From Pedobacter cryoconitis (GTDB lineage Bacteria > Bacteroidota > Bacteroidia > Sphingobacteriales > Sphingobacteriaceae): DNA of 64,000 bases. Each line of letters opens with the position of its first letter. Within the stretch, counting starts at the first letter, position 1. The notes under the pieces were generated by a model. The model was not told where the DNA came from. It saw nothing but the letters and a program-made list of their open reading frames with translations, and did not search any database. Made by a program: the position numbers and the translations under genes. Shown here piece by piece: positions 17,992 to 27,077 of this stretch. The DNA lies in contig NZ_JACHCE010000004.1 in the NCBI RefSeq assembly GCF_014200605.1, positions 199,619 to 263,618 of the forward strand. The letters run 5' to 3'.

Positions 17992-18054
17992 ATCTTGTAT
18001 TTTCGAAAACAGCTTACATAAATCCTGCCAAAAAAACACTAAAAAGAAAATTTT

Positions 18055-19161
18055 ATGCACACCGAAACGATTGCTATACATGCCGGAAACTTAACCCACA
18101 GTACCACAGGTGATGTAACCCTGCCAATTAGTCTTTCAACTACATTTTTCAGAGATGAAGATGGCGGCTATCCTGGCGGACACATGTATAGCCGTGTCAG
18201 CAACCCCAACCGTTCTGCACTGGAAAAAGTAATGACCGATCTGGAAAAAGGTGCAGATGCCTGTGCTTTTTCTTCTGGAAATGCAGCAGGAATGACTGTT
18301 TTTCAGGCCTTGCCTCCCGGCAGCCATATTATTGCCCCTGATGACATGTATTGGGGATTCAAAAAACAATTGCAATCTATCTTTGAAGGGATATTAAGCA
18401 TTGATTTTATCGATCTCACGGAGATTAGTGAAATAGAGAAGCATATCAAAAGTAATACAGTGATGATCTGGGTAGAAACACCTTCTAATCCTTTATTGAA
18501 AGTTACCAGTCTGTCTGCTATTGCCGGACTCACTAAAAAACACCGCTTAATCTTTGCCTGCGATAGTACTTTTGCCTCCCCATGTTTCCAGAACCCAATC
18601 CTGCAGGGTGCAGATATCGTCATGCATTCTTCTACGAAATATATTGGCGGACACAGCGATGTGCTTGGGGGTATCTTAGTCACCGCTGCTAAAAATGGGC
18701 TATGGGATAAAATCAGGAATATTCAGCAGATAGGTGGTGCTGTCCCCTCTCCTTTTGATTGTTTTCTGCTACTCAGAAGTATTAAAACACTAGCTTACAG
18801 AATGCGCGGACACGCAGAAAATGGTATGGCTCTCGCCAAACACCTGTCTGCACACCCAAAGGTAGAAGCTGTATTTTATCCCGGCCTGCCTTCTCACCCT
18901 CAGTATGAAATTGCAAAACAACAAATGAGTGGTTTTTCAGGTATGATGTCTATATTAGTCAAAGGTGACGCCAAAAAAATAGTCAATAAAGTAAAGCTAT
19001 TTGCACAGGCAACGAGCCTTGGTGGTGTAGAAAGTTTAATCGAACACCGCGCTTCGGTAGAAGGTCCGGACACTAAAACACCACAGAATTTAATTCGGAT
19101 ATCTGTTGGACTAGAACACATTGACGATCTGATTGCCGATTTAGAGCAGGCATTAGTCTAA
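18055..19161 (+). CDS. Cystathionine gamma-synthase/lyase-type PLP enzyme
   Basis: This 368-residue member of the Cys/Met metabolism PLP family has ETIAIHAGN at its start, SSGNAAGMTVF and the PLP lysine in SSTKYIGGHSDVLGG (about 197-211). It ends with the usual RISVGLEHIDDLI. The family includes MetB, MetC and MetZ, and sequence inspection alone cannot choose between a synthase and a lyase. It has no riboswitch upstream, unlike the metY operon that follows about 500 bp downstream. Confidence 0.88.
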   Translation: MHTETIAIHAGNLTHSTTGDVTLPISLSTTFFRDEDGGYPGGHMYSRVSNPNRSALEKVMTDLEKGADACAFSSGNAAGMTVFQALPPGSHIIAPDDMYWGFKKQLQSIFEGILSIDFIDLTEISEIEKHIKSNTVMIWVETPSNPLLKVTSLSAIAGLTKKHRLIFACDSTFASPCFQNPILQGADIVMHSSTKYIGGHSDVLGGILVTAAKNGLWDKIRNIQQIGGAVPSPFDCFLLLRSIKTLAYRMRGHAENGMALAKHLSAHPKVEAVFYPGLPSHPQYEIAKQQMSGFSGMMSILVKGDAKKIVNKVKLFAQATSLGGVESLIEHRASVEGPDTKTPQNLIRISVGLEHIDDLIADLEQALV

Positions 19162-19249
19162 AAACAGCGTTACAGACTATTAAAATAGACAACAATATTG
19201 AGTTTAAACAACTTAAAAACAGAAAGTTAATTATTTTTCAGAATATTAT

Positions 19250-19280
19250 TTTGGATATACCGACAAAAACTCTACATTTG
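19250..19280 (+). promoter_or_regulatory. Promoter of the SAM-riboswitch/metY operon
   Basis: TTTG at 19250-19253 and TACATTTG at 19273-19280 are separated by 19 nt, an exact fit to the Bacteroidota -33/-7 consensus. Transcription would begin near 19285, about 40 nt before the riboswitch. Confidence 0.85.
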
Positions 19281-19326
19281 TAATCATATAGCGAAAGCTA
19301 TTCAAGTCAACCCTTAACCTGGGTTT

Positions 19327-19438
19327 GATTTATAAAGAAGTGGCGAGAGACAGGCTCTGTGACCCACTGGCAACCCTCCCAAATGGAGAAGGTGCCAATT
19401 CCTGACCAGTTAGCATAGTGCTTTCTGGAAAGATAAAT
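19327..19438 (+). ncRNA. SAM-I (S-box) riboswitch
   Basis: The conserved S-box core is readable in order: AAGTGGCGAGAGACAGGC, TGTGACCCACTGGCAACC, GGTGCCAATTCCTGACCAG and the closing GAAAGATAAAT. P1 pairs ATTTAT (19328-19333) with ATAAAT (19433-19438). It precedes metY-metX-hom, which fits SAM feedback on methionine synthesis. No strong T-run terminator lies right after P1, so the output may be on translation or on the leader ORF that starts 10 nt downstream. Confidence 0.93.
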
Positions 19439-19447
19439 TAAGACAAA

Positions 19448-19546
19448 ATGAAAACAAACCACCAATCAACGCAATCAGGCGAACCTGTTTCTTACACGAT
19501 TAAGCATCTGCAAATTGTTGCATGTATGTGTTGTTGCATCGGCTAA
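19448..19546 (+). CDS. Cys-rich 32-residue leader peptide (putative attenuator uORF)
   Basis: An ATG ten nucleotides after the riboswitch opens a 32-codon frame starting MKTNHQSTQSGEP and ending ACMCCCIG, so four Cys and one Met codon fall within five consecutive codons, next to the stop. The downstream segment CAACAAT (19547-19553) can pair with ATTGTTG (19514-19520, before the Cys codons). Alternatively CAACAA pairs with TTGTTG (19531-19536, inside them). The two hairpins exclude each other. Ribosome stalling at Cys codons would favour the upstream pairing. This is the layout of an amino-acid attenuator; function is inferred. About 110 nt then separate it from metY. Confidence 0.7.
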   Translation: MKTNHQSTQSGEPVSYTIKHLQIVACMCCCIG

Positions 19547-19644
19547 CAACAATCTTCCACGTAAAATTTTATTATTTCAACCGGAAGGCCTCTTTTCAGA
19601 GGTATGCAATCCCTTATACTCTAAAATTCTATTCATCATTTTAA

Positions 19645-20967
<1,323 letters not shown>

Positions 20968-20996
20968 CTTTAAGCATAGAAACACTACAAAACAAA

Positions 20997-22055
20997 ATGT
21001 CATCAACACATATATATAACCACCCAAAGCAATTTCAACTGGAAAACGGAAAGAAATTGCGTGGGTTACAAATTAGCTATCAGACTTTTGGAAAGCTAAA
21101 TACCAATAAGGATAATGTAATCTGGGTATGTCATGCTTTAACCGCAAATGCAGATGTATTAGATTGGTGGAAGGGCTTGTTCGGAGAAAAAAATCTGTTC
21201 AATCCACAAGATCATTTTATTATCTGCGCGACGATTATTGGTTCTCATTATGGAAGTACAAACCCGTTGAGTACTAACCCGGTCACAGGAAACCCTTATT
21301 ATCTTTCTTTTCCTGAATTCACGATTAGAGATTTAGTTCAGGGACATCAGATTCTGGCTGAACATCTGGGTATCCAGAAAATTAAAGTCCTTATTGGTGG
21401 TTCTTTAGGTGGCCAGCAGGCTTCTGAATGGGCTATTATTGAGGGAAGCAAAATTGAAAACCTCATCCTGATAGCAACCAATGCATCTCATTCTCCATGG
21501 GGAATTGCTTTTAATGAAAGTCAGCGTCTGGCTATTACTGCCGACAGAAGTTTTTACGGGCAGCAGCCTGATGGTGGTATGAAGGGCTTAAAAGCAGCCA
21601 GAAGTATAGCCTTACTTTCCTACCGTACTTATGAGGCTTATGGTGCCACGCAACTGGAAAGTGTAAATGATAAAACTGATGGTTTCCGCGCTTCTTCTTA
21701 CCAGAGTTACCAGGGAGAAAAGCTATGCAAAAGATATAATGCCTATAGCTACTGGTATTTAACTAAAGCAATGGATAGCCACAATGTGGGCAGAGGCAGA
21801 AAAAGCATTGTTGATGCGCTAAAATCTATCAAATCCAATACGCTGGTGATCGGAATAGAGAATGATTTCCTTTTCCCTATATCAGAACAGGCGTTTTTAG
21901 GAAAACATATCCCGAACGCTGAATTTCACAGCATCAGTTCGGCTTATGGCCATGATGGGTTCTTAATTGAAACAGATATACTTACGAATATAATAGGCAG
22001 CTTTCTAAAGGAAAGTGTAAATAAAAAAATTGTTAAACTGCATAAAACAGCATAA
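20997..22055 (+). CDS. metX: Homoserine O-acetyltransferase
   Basis: This alpha/beta hydrolase-fold acyltransferase activates homoserine. Its 352 residues show the oxyanion region VWVCHALTANADV, the nucleophile elbow GGSLGGQQASEW (about 136-147, Ser is the nucleophile), the acid in IENDFLFP and the catalytic His in AYGHDGF. Acetyl versus succinyl specificity is inferred from the MetX fold and from the neighbouring metY. It starts 29 nt after metY and its stop directly abuts the hom ATG. Confidence 0.93.
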   Translation: MSSTHIYNHPKQFQLENGKKLRGLQISYQTFGKLNTNKDNVIWVCHALTANADVLDWWKGLFGEKNLFNPQDHFIICATIIGSHYGSTNPLSTNPVTGNPYYLSFPEFTIRDLVQGHQILAEHLGIQKIKVLIGGSLGGQQASEWAIIEGSKIENLILIATNASHSPWGIAFNESQRLAITADRSFYGQQPDGGMKGLKAARSIALLSYRTYEAYGATQLESVNDKTDGFRASSYQSYQGEKLCKRYNAYSYWYLTKAMDSHNVGRGRKSIVDALKSIKSNTLVIGIENDFLFPISEQAFLGKHIPNAEFHSISSAYGHDGFLIETDILTNIIGSFLKESVNKKIVKLHKTA

Positions 22056-23297
22056 ATGAGCAAGAAACTTAAAATTGGAATATTCGGTTTTGGAGTTGTG
22101 GGACAGGGACTACACGACATTATCCGTGGCCAGGATCTTAACCTGGAAATTATAAAAATAGCGATTAAAAATCCTGATAAAAAACGTAGTCTTGATGCCG
22201 GACTTTTCACCACAAATCATGATGAAATTCTGGATAATCCTGAGATTAATACAATTGTAGAGTTAATAGATGATGCAGATGCGGCTTTTGCTATTGCAAA
22301 GAAAGCTTTAATCAACGGAAAACATGTAGTTTCGGCTAATAAAAAGATGATTGCCAATCACCTGGAAGAACTGGTAGAACTACAGGCTGCTTATGGCGCT
22401 TCTCTGCTTTATGAGGGTGCAGTATGCGGTAGTATCCCTATCATCAGGAATTTGGAGGAGTATTATGACAATGAGCTGTTGCATGGAATAAGTGGTATTT
22501 TCAATGGTTCGTCTAATTATATTCTATCTAAGATTTTTAATGAGAACATGCCTTATGATGTGGCATTGAAACAGGCTCAGGAACTTGGTTTTGCAGAAAC
22601 TGATCCAATTATGGATGTTGGCGGTTATGATCCTAAGTTTAAACTGGCCATTGCTACTGCACATGCTTATGGCTTGTTTATTGACCCTGATAAGATTTTG
22701 AATGTTGGTATTCAGAATTTATCTGAACAGGATATTCAATATGCAAGGGAAAAGAATTATAAAATTAAACTGGTACCTACAGCACGCAAAATAAGTACGA
22801 AACAGGTGGTGACTTATGTGCTTCCTAAATTTGTGAAGTCTGATGATTTCTTGTATAATGTAGAAAATGAGTACAATGGTGTTACTGTACAGGCTGCTTT
22901 TGCCGATAAACAGTTTTTCTTTGGAAAAGGTGCCGGCGGCCATCCTACCGGTGCAGCAGTATTGTCTGATATTGCAGCGCTAAGATATGGATACAGATAT
23001 GAGTATAAAAAGTACCATCAGAAAAATGGCCTGATCCATACTGATAACGTAAACATTGAGATTTATTTGAGATATACGCATGAGTATACGGTAGAGAAAT
23101 TGAAAATTGAGAATATCGTTGAAAGGTTCTCAAGAAATGATTTTAAATATGTGATTGGTAGTGTAAGCTTGAAATCACTATTAGCGAATAAGGATCTGCT
23201 GGTTCATAAGGATGTTTTTGTAGCACATACAGGAAGATTTACTTATACGGATAAACAGATAGAAGTAATAGCCGGAGAAGAGGTTCTGTTCAACTAG
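22056..23297 (+). CDS. hom: Homoserine dehydrogenase
   Basis: The enzyme reduces aspartate semialdehyde to homoserine. The N-terminal Rossmann motif is GFGVVGQGLHD (about 10-20). VSANKKMIANH carries the family lysine. The catalytic domain has EGAVCGSIPIIRNL and the signature ETDPIMDVGGYDPKFKLAIA-like segment, with GAGGHPTGAAVLSDIAAL later. At 413 residues the C terminus is short and I do not see a clear ACT domain. Start and metX stop are directly adjacent (TAA then ATG), so translation is probably coupled. It completes a metY-metX-hom methionine unit. Confidence 0.95.
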   Translation: MSKKLKIGIFGFGVVGQGLHDIIRGQDLNLEIIKIAIKNPDKKRSLDAGLFTTNHDEILDNPEINTIVELIDDADAAFAIAKKALINGKHVVSANKKMIANHLEELVELQAAYGASLLYEGAVCGSIPIIRNLEEYYDNELLHGISGIFNGSSNYILSKIFNENMPYDVALKQAQELGFAETDPIMDVGGYDPKFKLAIATAHAYGLFIDPDKILNVGIQNLSEQDIQYAREKNYKIKLVPTARKISTKQVVTYVLPKFVKSDDFLYNVENEYNGVTVQAAFADKQFFFGKGAGGHPTGAAVLSDIAALRYGYRYEYKKYHQKNGLIHTDNVNIEIYLRYTHEYTVEKLKIENIVERFSRNDFKYVIGSVSLKSLLANKDLLVHKDVFVAHTGRFTYTDKQIEVIAGEEVLFN

Positions 23298-23395
23298 AAT
23301 CCCCCGGGCTTTTTTCTTCCTCTAACCGTTTCTTCGTACATGCAGGGAGGTTAGGGACCGGAAGGAGAAAACAATAATACCTGACGATAAAACTT

Positions 23396-23432
23396 AAGGA
23401 GAAACTGATAACGACCAGCTTCTCCTTTTTTA
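23396..23432 (+). terminator. Terminator of the metY-metX-hom operon
   Basis: AAGGAGAA pairs with TTCTCCTT around a 16-nt loop and is followed by a T-run. It lies between hom and the convergent RidA-like gene. Confidence 0.8.
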
Positions 23433-23437
23433 ATTGG

Positions 23438-23923
23438 TTATTTCACAACCGTAGCTTCCAGTTCAACTTTTAAAGTTTCAAAAAGACTTTTTACTTCTAG
23501 TAAAGTAGTGGCTTGCTTAATACCATGTTTAGCTATCCAGGCTTGCAGAATACCAAAATGAGGCCAGAGTTCTGCTGTTGAGGTAGTATAGATGTTTAAG
23601 CGGACGATACCTTTAGGTTCATATCCCGCTTTGCTGATAACCATTTCCAGATTCTGCAGGGCTTTGGTCAATTGAGATCCCATATCTTCGTTACTTGATA
23701 TTCCTTCAGCACTTATCGCTGTCTGACCCGATATATATAAGGTGCTTTGCACATTTTTCACTTCAACAGCCTGCACATAACTGCGTTCATCCTGCCATTG
23801 CCATGGATTAATGGATCTCTTTTCCATTTGAACAGTTTTTTGGGCCTGTGCTAATACAGGCGCAATGATTAGAAGTATTAAGGTGAGTAGTTTTGCCGAT
23901 TTTTTAATGATTGCTTTTTTCAT
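23438..23923 (-). CDS. Secreted RidA/YjgF/TdcF family protein
   Basis: The 161 residues begin with a signal peptide (LTLILLIIAPVLAQAQ, about 13-28) and continue with a Rid domain: VKNVQSTLYISGQTAIS, MGSQLTKALQNLEMVI and GIVRLNIYTTS. RidA deaminates reactive enamines and imines and uses a conserved Arg near its C-terminal VEV strand. Here that segment reads ATTLLEVKSLF with no Arg, so classical imine deaminase activity is unlikely. Export to the periplasm is also unlike cytosolic RidA. Role unknown. Confidence 0.85.
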   Translation of the reverse strand: MKKAIIKKSAKLLTLILLIIAPVLAQAQKTVQMEKRSINPWQWQDERSYVQAVEVKNVQSTLYISGQTAISAEGISSNEDMGSQLTKALQNLEMVISKAGYEPKGIVRLNIYTTSTAELWPHFGILQAWIAKHGIKQATTLLEVKSLFETLKVELEATVVK

Positions 23924-24028
23924 TTAGCAAAATTGCAGATAACCCCCGGAAATGAGTGTTGACAAACCGCACGATTAATAAGTGATTAATGTCACGGTTA
24001 GGGAAATAATCTTCTTAGCATCCGGAGC

Positions 24029-24068
24029 ATAAAAAAAGCCTGATCATGATGATCAGGCTTTTTTTATG
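24029..24068. terminator. Bidirectional terminator
   Basis: AGCCTGATCA pairs with TGATCAGGCT, with an A-run before and a seven-T run after. It terminates the minus-strand RNase gene at 24082 and could also stop plus-strand read-through. Confidence 0.88.
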
Positions 24069-24081
24069 CTATGCGCTTCGT

Positions 24082-24480
24082 TTAGAATTTAGTGAAGGTT
24101 GCGTAGTGATCTCCGGTGTAGTAACGGCTCCCGTCACTTCCTAATACAATACGCTCTGCTCCTCTGTTCTGACCGTTTACTTTTGGGTTTACATCATATT
24201 CTTTGTAAGCTGTCCCTTGTGGCAACAGACCTTCACGGTTTTGGAATACCGTCCCTCCTACATATCCCTGAGGGGCTCTTCCGTTTTTAGCAACGTAATC
24301 AGCTACAGTGTAGGCTTTTTGAGGAACAACAGCAAAGGATTTTTTTGCAGCATTACTCGTTACACTTACTGTTGTGCCTTGTACGGTATTTACAAATGCC
24401 GGAATACTACTATCCTTTGTGAAGGATGAAAATAGAATACCAAAGGTTAGCAGGGCTAACAGGATTTTAATGTGTTTCAT
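24082..24480 (-). CDS. Secreted guanyl-specific ribonuclease (RNase Sa/barnase family)
   Basis: A 132-residue protein with an N-terminal signal (KILLALLTFGILFSSF) and a C-terminal microbial RNase domain. The fingerprint of RNase Sa is clear: GTVFQNREGLLP, YKEYDVNP (catalytic Glu), NRGAERIVLGSDG (two Arg) and YYTGDHYATF (catalytic His). All catalytic residues are present. The enzyme should cut RNA after guanosine outside the cytoplasm. No barstar-like inhibitor is visible next to it. It has its own terminator and is monocistronic. Confidence 0.88.
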   Translation of the reverse strand: MKHIKILLALLTFGILFSSFTKDSSIPAFVNTVQGTTVSVTSNAAKKSFAVVPQKAYTVADYVAKNGRAPQGYVGGTVFQNREGLLPQGTAYKEYDVNPKVNGQNRGAERIVLGSDGSRYYTGDHYATFTKF

Positions 24481-24655
24481 AGGTTTTTTTTTAATGATTA
24501 TTAATAGATAACTTAAATATCAGTGATTTAAGTCATTTATTTATAGGTTCGGCAAAACTTAATGAATTGTTTATAGTAAAAAAACATTGTAGGCAGGAAT
24601 TCTTTATTCTGTAAATTGCCCGAAATAAAGTGAAGATCAATATTTGTATCAGACT

Positions 24656-25534
24656 ATGATAATAGAAGATAATTTGTATGGTAGTTTTAGTGTTTCGGCA
24701 CTGCTTGAAGAGCTGATCAATAGCAAGCCCGTAGAAAGACTCAAAGGAATTCATCAGGGGGGCGGAATATTTCTGGTTAACCCAAAGTTAACCTTAACCA
24801 GATATGACCATTCTGTTGGGGTTATGCTGCTGATTAAGTTTTTAGGGGGCACAGAAATTGAGCAGGCAGCAGGTTTATTGCATGATGTTTCACACACTGC
24901 CTTTTCTCATGTGATTGACTATGTCTTTGAACAGCAGGGAGAAGATTATCACGAAGAAATTTATCAAAGGATATTAATCGAATCCGAAATCCCTGGTATA
25001 TTAGAGAAATATGGATACCAATTGGAAGATCTGCTGGAACAGGATTTTAATATTCTGGAACAGGCTCTTCCAAATCTTTGCGCAGACAGACTTGATTATA
25101 CCCTGAGGGATTTATTCTATGCCGGTTTCATTAAGCTGGAGGAAGTCAATCGCATTGTATCGGAACTTGTTATTCATAACGGAAGAATCATGATGACCTC
25201 TGTTAAGGGCGCGCAATGGTTCAGCGAGATGTTCAGCGTTCTGAATAAAGAGTATTTTGCGAAGAAAGAGCATCTTTATGCCAATGAAAAACTCACTGAT
25301 ATACTTAAATACCTGCTAGCGGAAAAGGTAATTTCAAAAAGGGATTTTGAACAGGATGATAATTATTTATTAGCACTGGTTAAGGCCAGTGTTTTTGGGA
25401 AATCGGGCATTGAAGCCATAAAAAGAATGGATGGCTTTGATAGTTATAATGCCGCTAAGTTCAAGCTAAAACAGAGAGAAATTGATCCTGAATTATATAT
25501 TGACAACCAGTATTTCAGGTTGAGCGAAGTATAA
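24656..25534 (+). CDS. HD-domain phosphohydrolase
   Basis: This HD superfamily protein of 292 residues has the metal motif in order: YDHSVGV (His), LLHDVSHTAFSHVI (His-Asp plus second-shell His) and CADRLDYTLRD (distal Asp). The layout resembles dGTPase/SAMHD1-type and YdhJ-like hydrolases, so a nucleotide or phosphomonoester substrate is possible but unproven. I use the ATG at 24656, giving MIIEDNLYGSFSVSALL; a TTG four codons upstream is the alternative. It faces the E2 gene across a shared terminator. Confidence 0.85.
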   Translation: MIIEDNLYGSFSVSALLEELINSKPVERLKGIHQGGGIFLVNPKLTLTRYDHSVGVMLLIKFLGGTEIEQAAGLLHDVSHTAFSHVIDYVFEQQGEDYHEEIYQRILIESEIPGILEKYGYQLEDLLEQDFNILEQALPNLCADRLDYTLRDLFYAGFIKLEEVNRIVSELVIHNGRIMMTSVKGAQWFSEMFSVLNKEYFAKKEHLYANEKLTDILKYLLAEKVISKRDFEQDDNYLLALVKASVFGKSGIEAIKRMDGFDSYNAAKFKLKQREIDPELYIDNQYFRLSEV

Positions 25535-25572
25535 TATTATACGGTTTAGTTATAAAAGCACCTCAATGAATG

Positions 25573-25630
25573 GCTCAGATCTGAGCATAAAAAAACGGGT
25601 ATCTGATTTTCTACAGACACCCGCTTTTTT
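25573..25630. terminator. Palindrome plus bidirectional terminator between convergent genes
   Basis: A perfect 14-bp palindrome GCTCAGATCTGAGC (25573-25586) directly precedes a hairpin, CGGGTATCTG with CAGACACCCG, flanked by A7 and T6. The hairpin serves the HD gene and the E2 gene. The palindrome may be an extra dyad or a protein site. Confidence 0.8.
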
Positions 25631-25651
25631 GCATTCTTATTATTTTGCGAA

Positions 25652-27019
25652 TTAGATTTCTCTGTTAATATCCCAGTTCTCCAGATAGTCTGCCACACGG
25701 CGTACAAAAGTACCACCCAGGGCCCCGTTGACAACTCTGTGGTCATAAGACAGGGAAAGGAACATCATGTGGCGTATTGCAATAACATCACCATATTCTG
25801 TTTCTAAAACTGCTGGCTTTTTCTTAATCGCCCCTACCGCAAGTATCGCTACCTGAGGCTGATTGATAATTGGCGTTCCCATCACATTACCGAAAGATCC
25901 AACATTGGTCAGCGTGAAAGTACCTCCCTGAGTTTCGTCTGGTTTCAGCTTAGAGCCACGCGCACGGTTAGCCAGATCATTTACTGATTTAGTCAAACCA
26001 ACAAGGTTCAGCTGATCTGCATTTTTAATGACAGGTACAATCAGGTTTCCGCTTGGTAATGCCGCAGCCATACCAATATTTATGTCTTTCTTTTTAATGA
26101 TTTTAGTTCCATTAACCGAAACATTGATCATTGGGAAGTCTTTGATAGCTTTGGTTACCGCCTCAATAAAGATTGGGGTAAAGGTGATCTTTTCGTTCTC
26201 TCTTTTCTCGAAATTCTTCTTTACCTTATCTCTCCATAATACCATATTGGTTACATCAGCCTCCACAAATGAGGTTACGTGCGCAGATGTTTGCTTACTC
26301 ATCACCATGTGGTCAGCAATGATTTTACCCATGCGGTCCATTTCAATGATTTCATCAGCACCACTTACGCTAACTACTGTCTGAGCATTGCTTGATTTAG
26401 CAGCTGCAACAGGTGCTGGCGCTGGTGTATTATTTACTGGTGCTTCTGCAGCTGGCTGGCTCTGAATACGGTTAGCCAAAACAGCTCCATTACTTTTACG
26501 GCCATTTTGGATATAGTTGAGCAAGTCATCCTTAGTCAGACGGCCATCCGCACCGCTACCAGTGATCTGGTCAAGCTCTGTTACACTAATCTGCTCCTGA
26601 GCAGCTATACTTTTAACCAGAGGAGAATAAAAACGATCAGATTCAGTAGTCACACCCGAACTTACAGGTACGTCATTCAACTGTGCTGTTCCCGGAATAT
26701 TTGCCACTACCTCAGCTTCCGGAGCTACCTCAGCAGCAACTGGCTTCTCTTCGGTTTGAGCAGGCTCTGTTTCAACAGCATCAGTTTCGATCAAGGCTAT
26801 AACAGCCCCAACCTGAACCACTTCATCTTCTTTATATAATTGTTTAATCAGTTTTCCAGCCACCGGCGATGGAACTTCTGAATCTACTTTATCCGTTGCG
26901 ATTTCTAAGAGGGTATCATCTAAACTGATCATATCACCAGGTTGTTTTAACCACTTGATGACGGTTGCTTCTGCAACACTTTCTCCCATTTTAGGTAATA
27001 ATAATTCGTATTGTGCCAT
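25652..27019 (-). CDS. 2-oxo acid dehydrogenase E2 (dihydrolipoamide acyltransferase)
   Basis: Three domains are visible in 455 residues. The N-terminal lipoyl domain has its lysine in EIATDKVDSEV (about 41-51). After an Ala/Pro/Glu linker comes the peripheral subunit-binding domain (YSPLVKSIAAQE to GADGRLTKDDLLNYI). The C-terminal catalytic domain ends LSYDHRVVNGALGG. The family motif is DHRxxDG; here the second Asp is Asn (codon AAC). The complex could be pyruvate or branched-chain type; E1 and E3 genes are not in the window. It is the last gene of an lptD-cinA-E2 cluster with 58- and 9-bp gaps. Confidence 0.92.
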   Translation of the reverse strand: MAQYELLLPKMGESVAEATVIKWLKQPGDMISLDDTLLEIATDKVDSEVPSPVAGKLIKQLYKEDEVVQVGAVIALIETDAVETEPAQTEEKPVAAEVAPEAEVVANIPGTAQLNDVPVSSGVTTESDRFYSPLVKSIAAQEQISVTELDQITGSGADGRLTKDDLLNYIQNGRKSNGAVLANRIQSQPAAEAPVNNTPAPAPVAAAKSSNAQTVVSVSGADEIIEMDRMGKIIADHMVMSKQTSAHVTSFVEADVTNMVLWRDKVKKNFEKRENEKITFTPIFIEAVTKAIKDFPMINVSVNGTKIIKKKDINIGMAAALPSGNLIVPVIKNADQLNLVGLTKSVNDLANRARGSKLKPDETQGGTFTLTNVGSFGNVMGTPIINQPQVAILAVGAIKKKPAVLETEYGDVIAIRHMMFLSLSYDHRVVNGALGGTFVRRVADYLENWDINREI

Positions 27020-27077
27020 TTAGTTTACAGTAAATTTGGTATTTCCTATCGGAGACAAAAGTAAGGCTTTTTTACAG

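Noticed and set aside
19581..19610. Terminator between leader ORF and metY
   Set aside because: CCTC-TTTTCA-GAGG forms a hairpin but has no T-run after it, so it is not a textbook terminator; it may still act in the leader.
26507..26839. 110-residue plus-strand ORF
   Set aside because: It is antisense to the E2 linker region and has no recognisable features.
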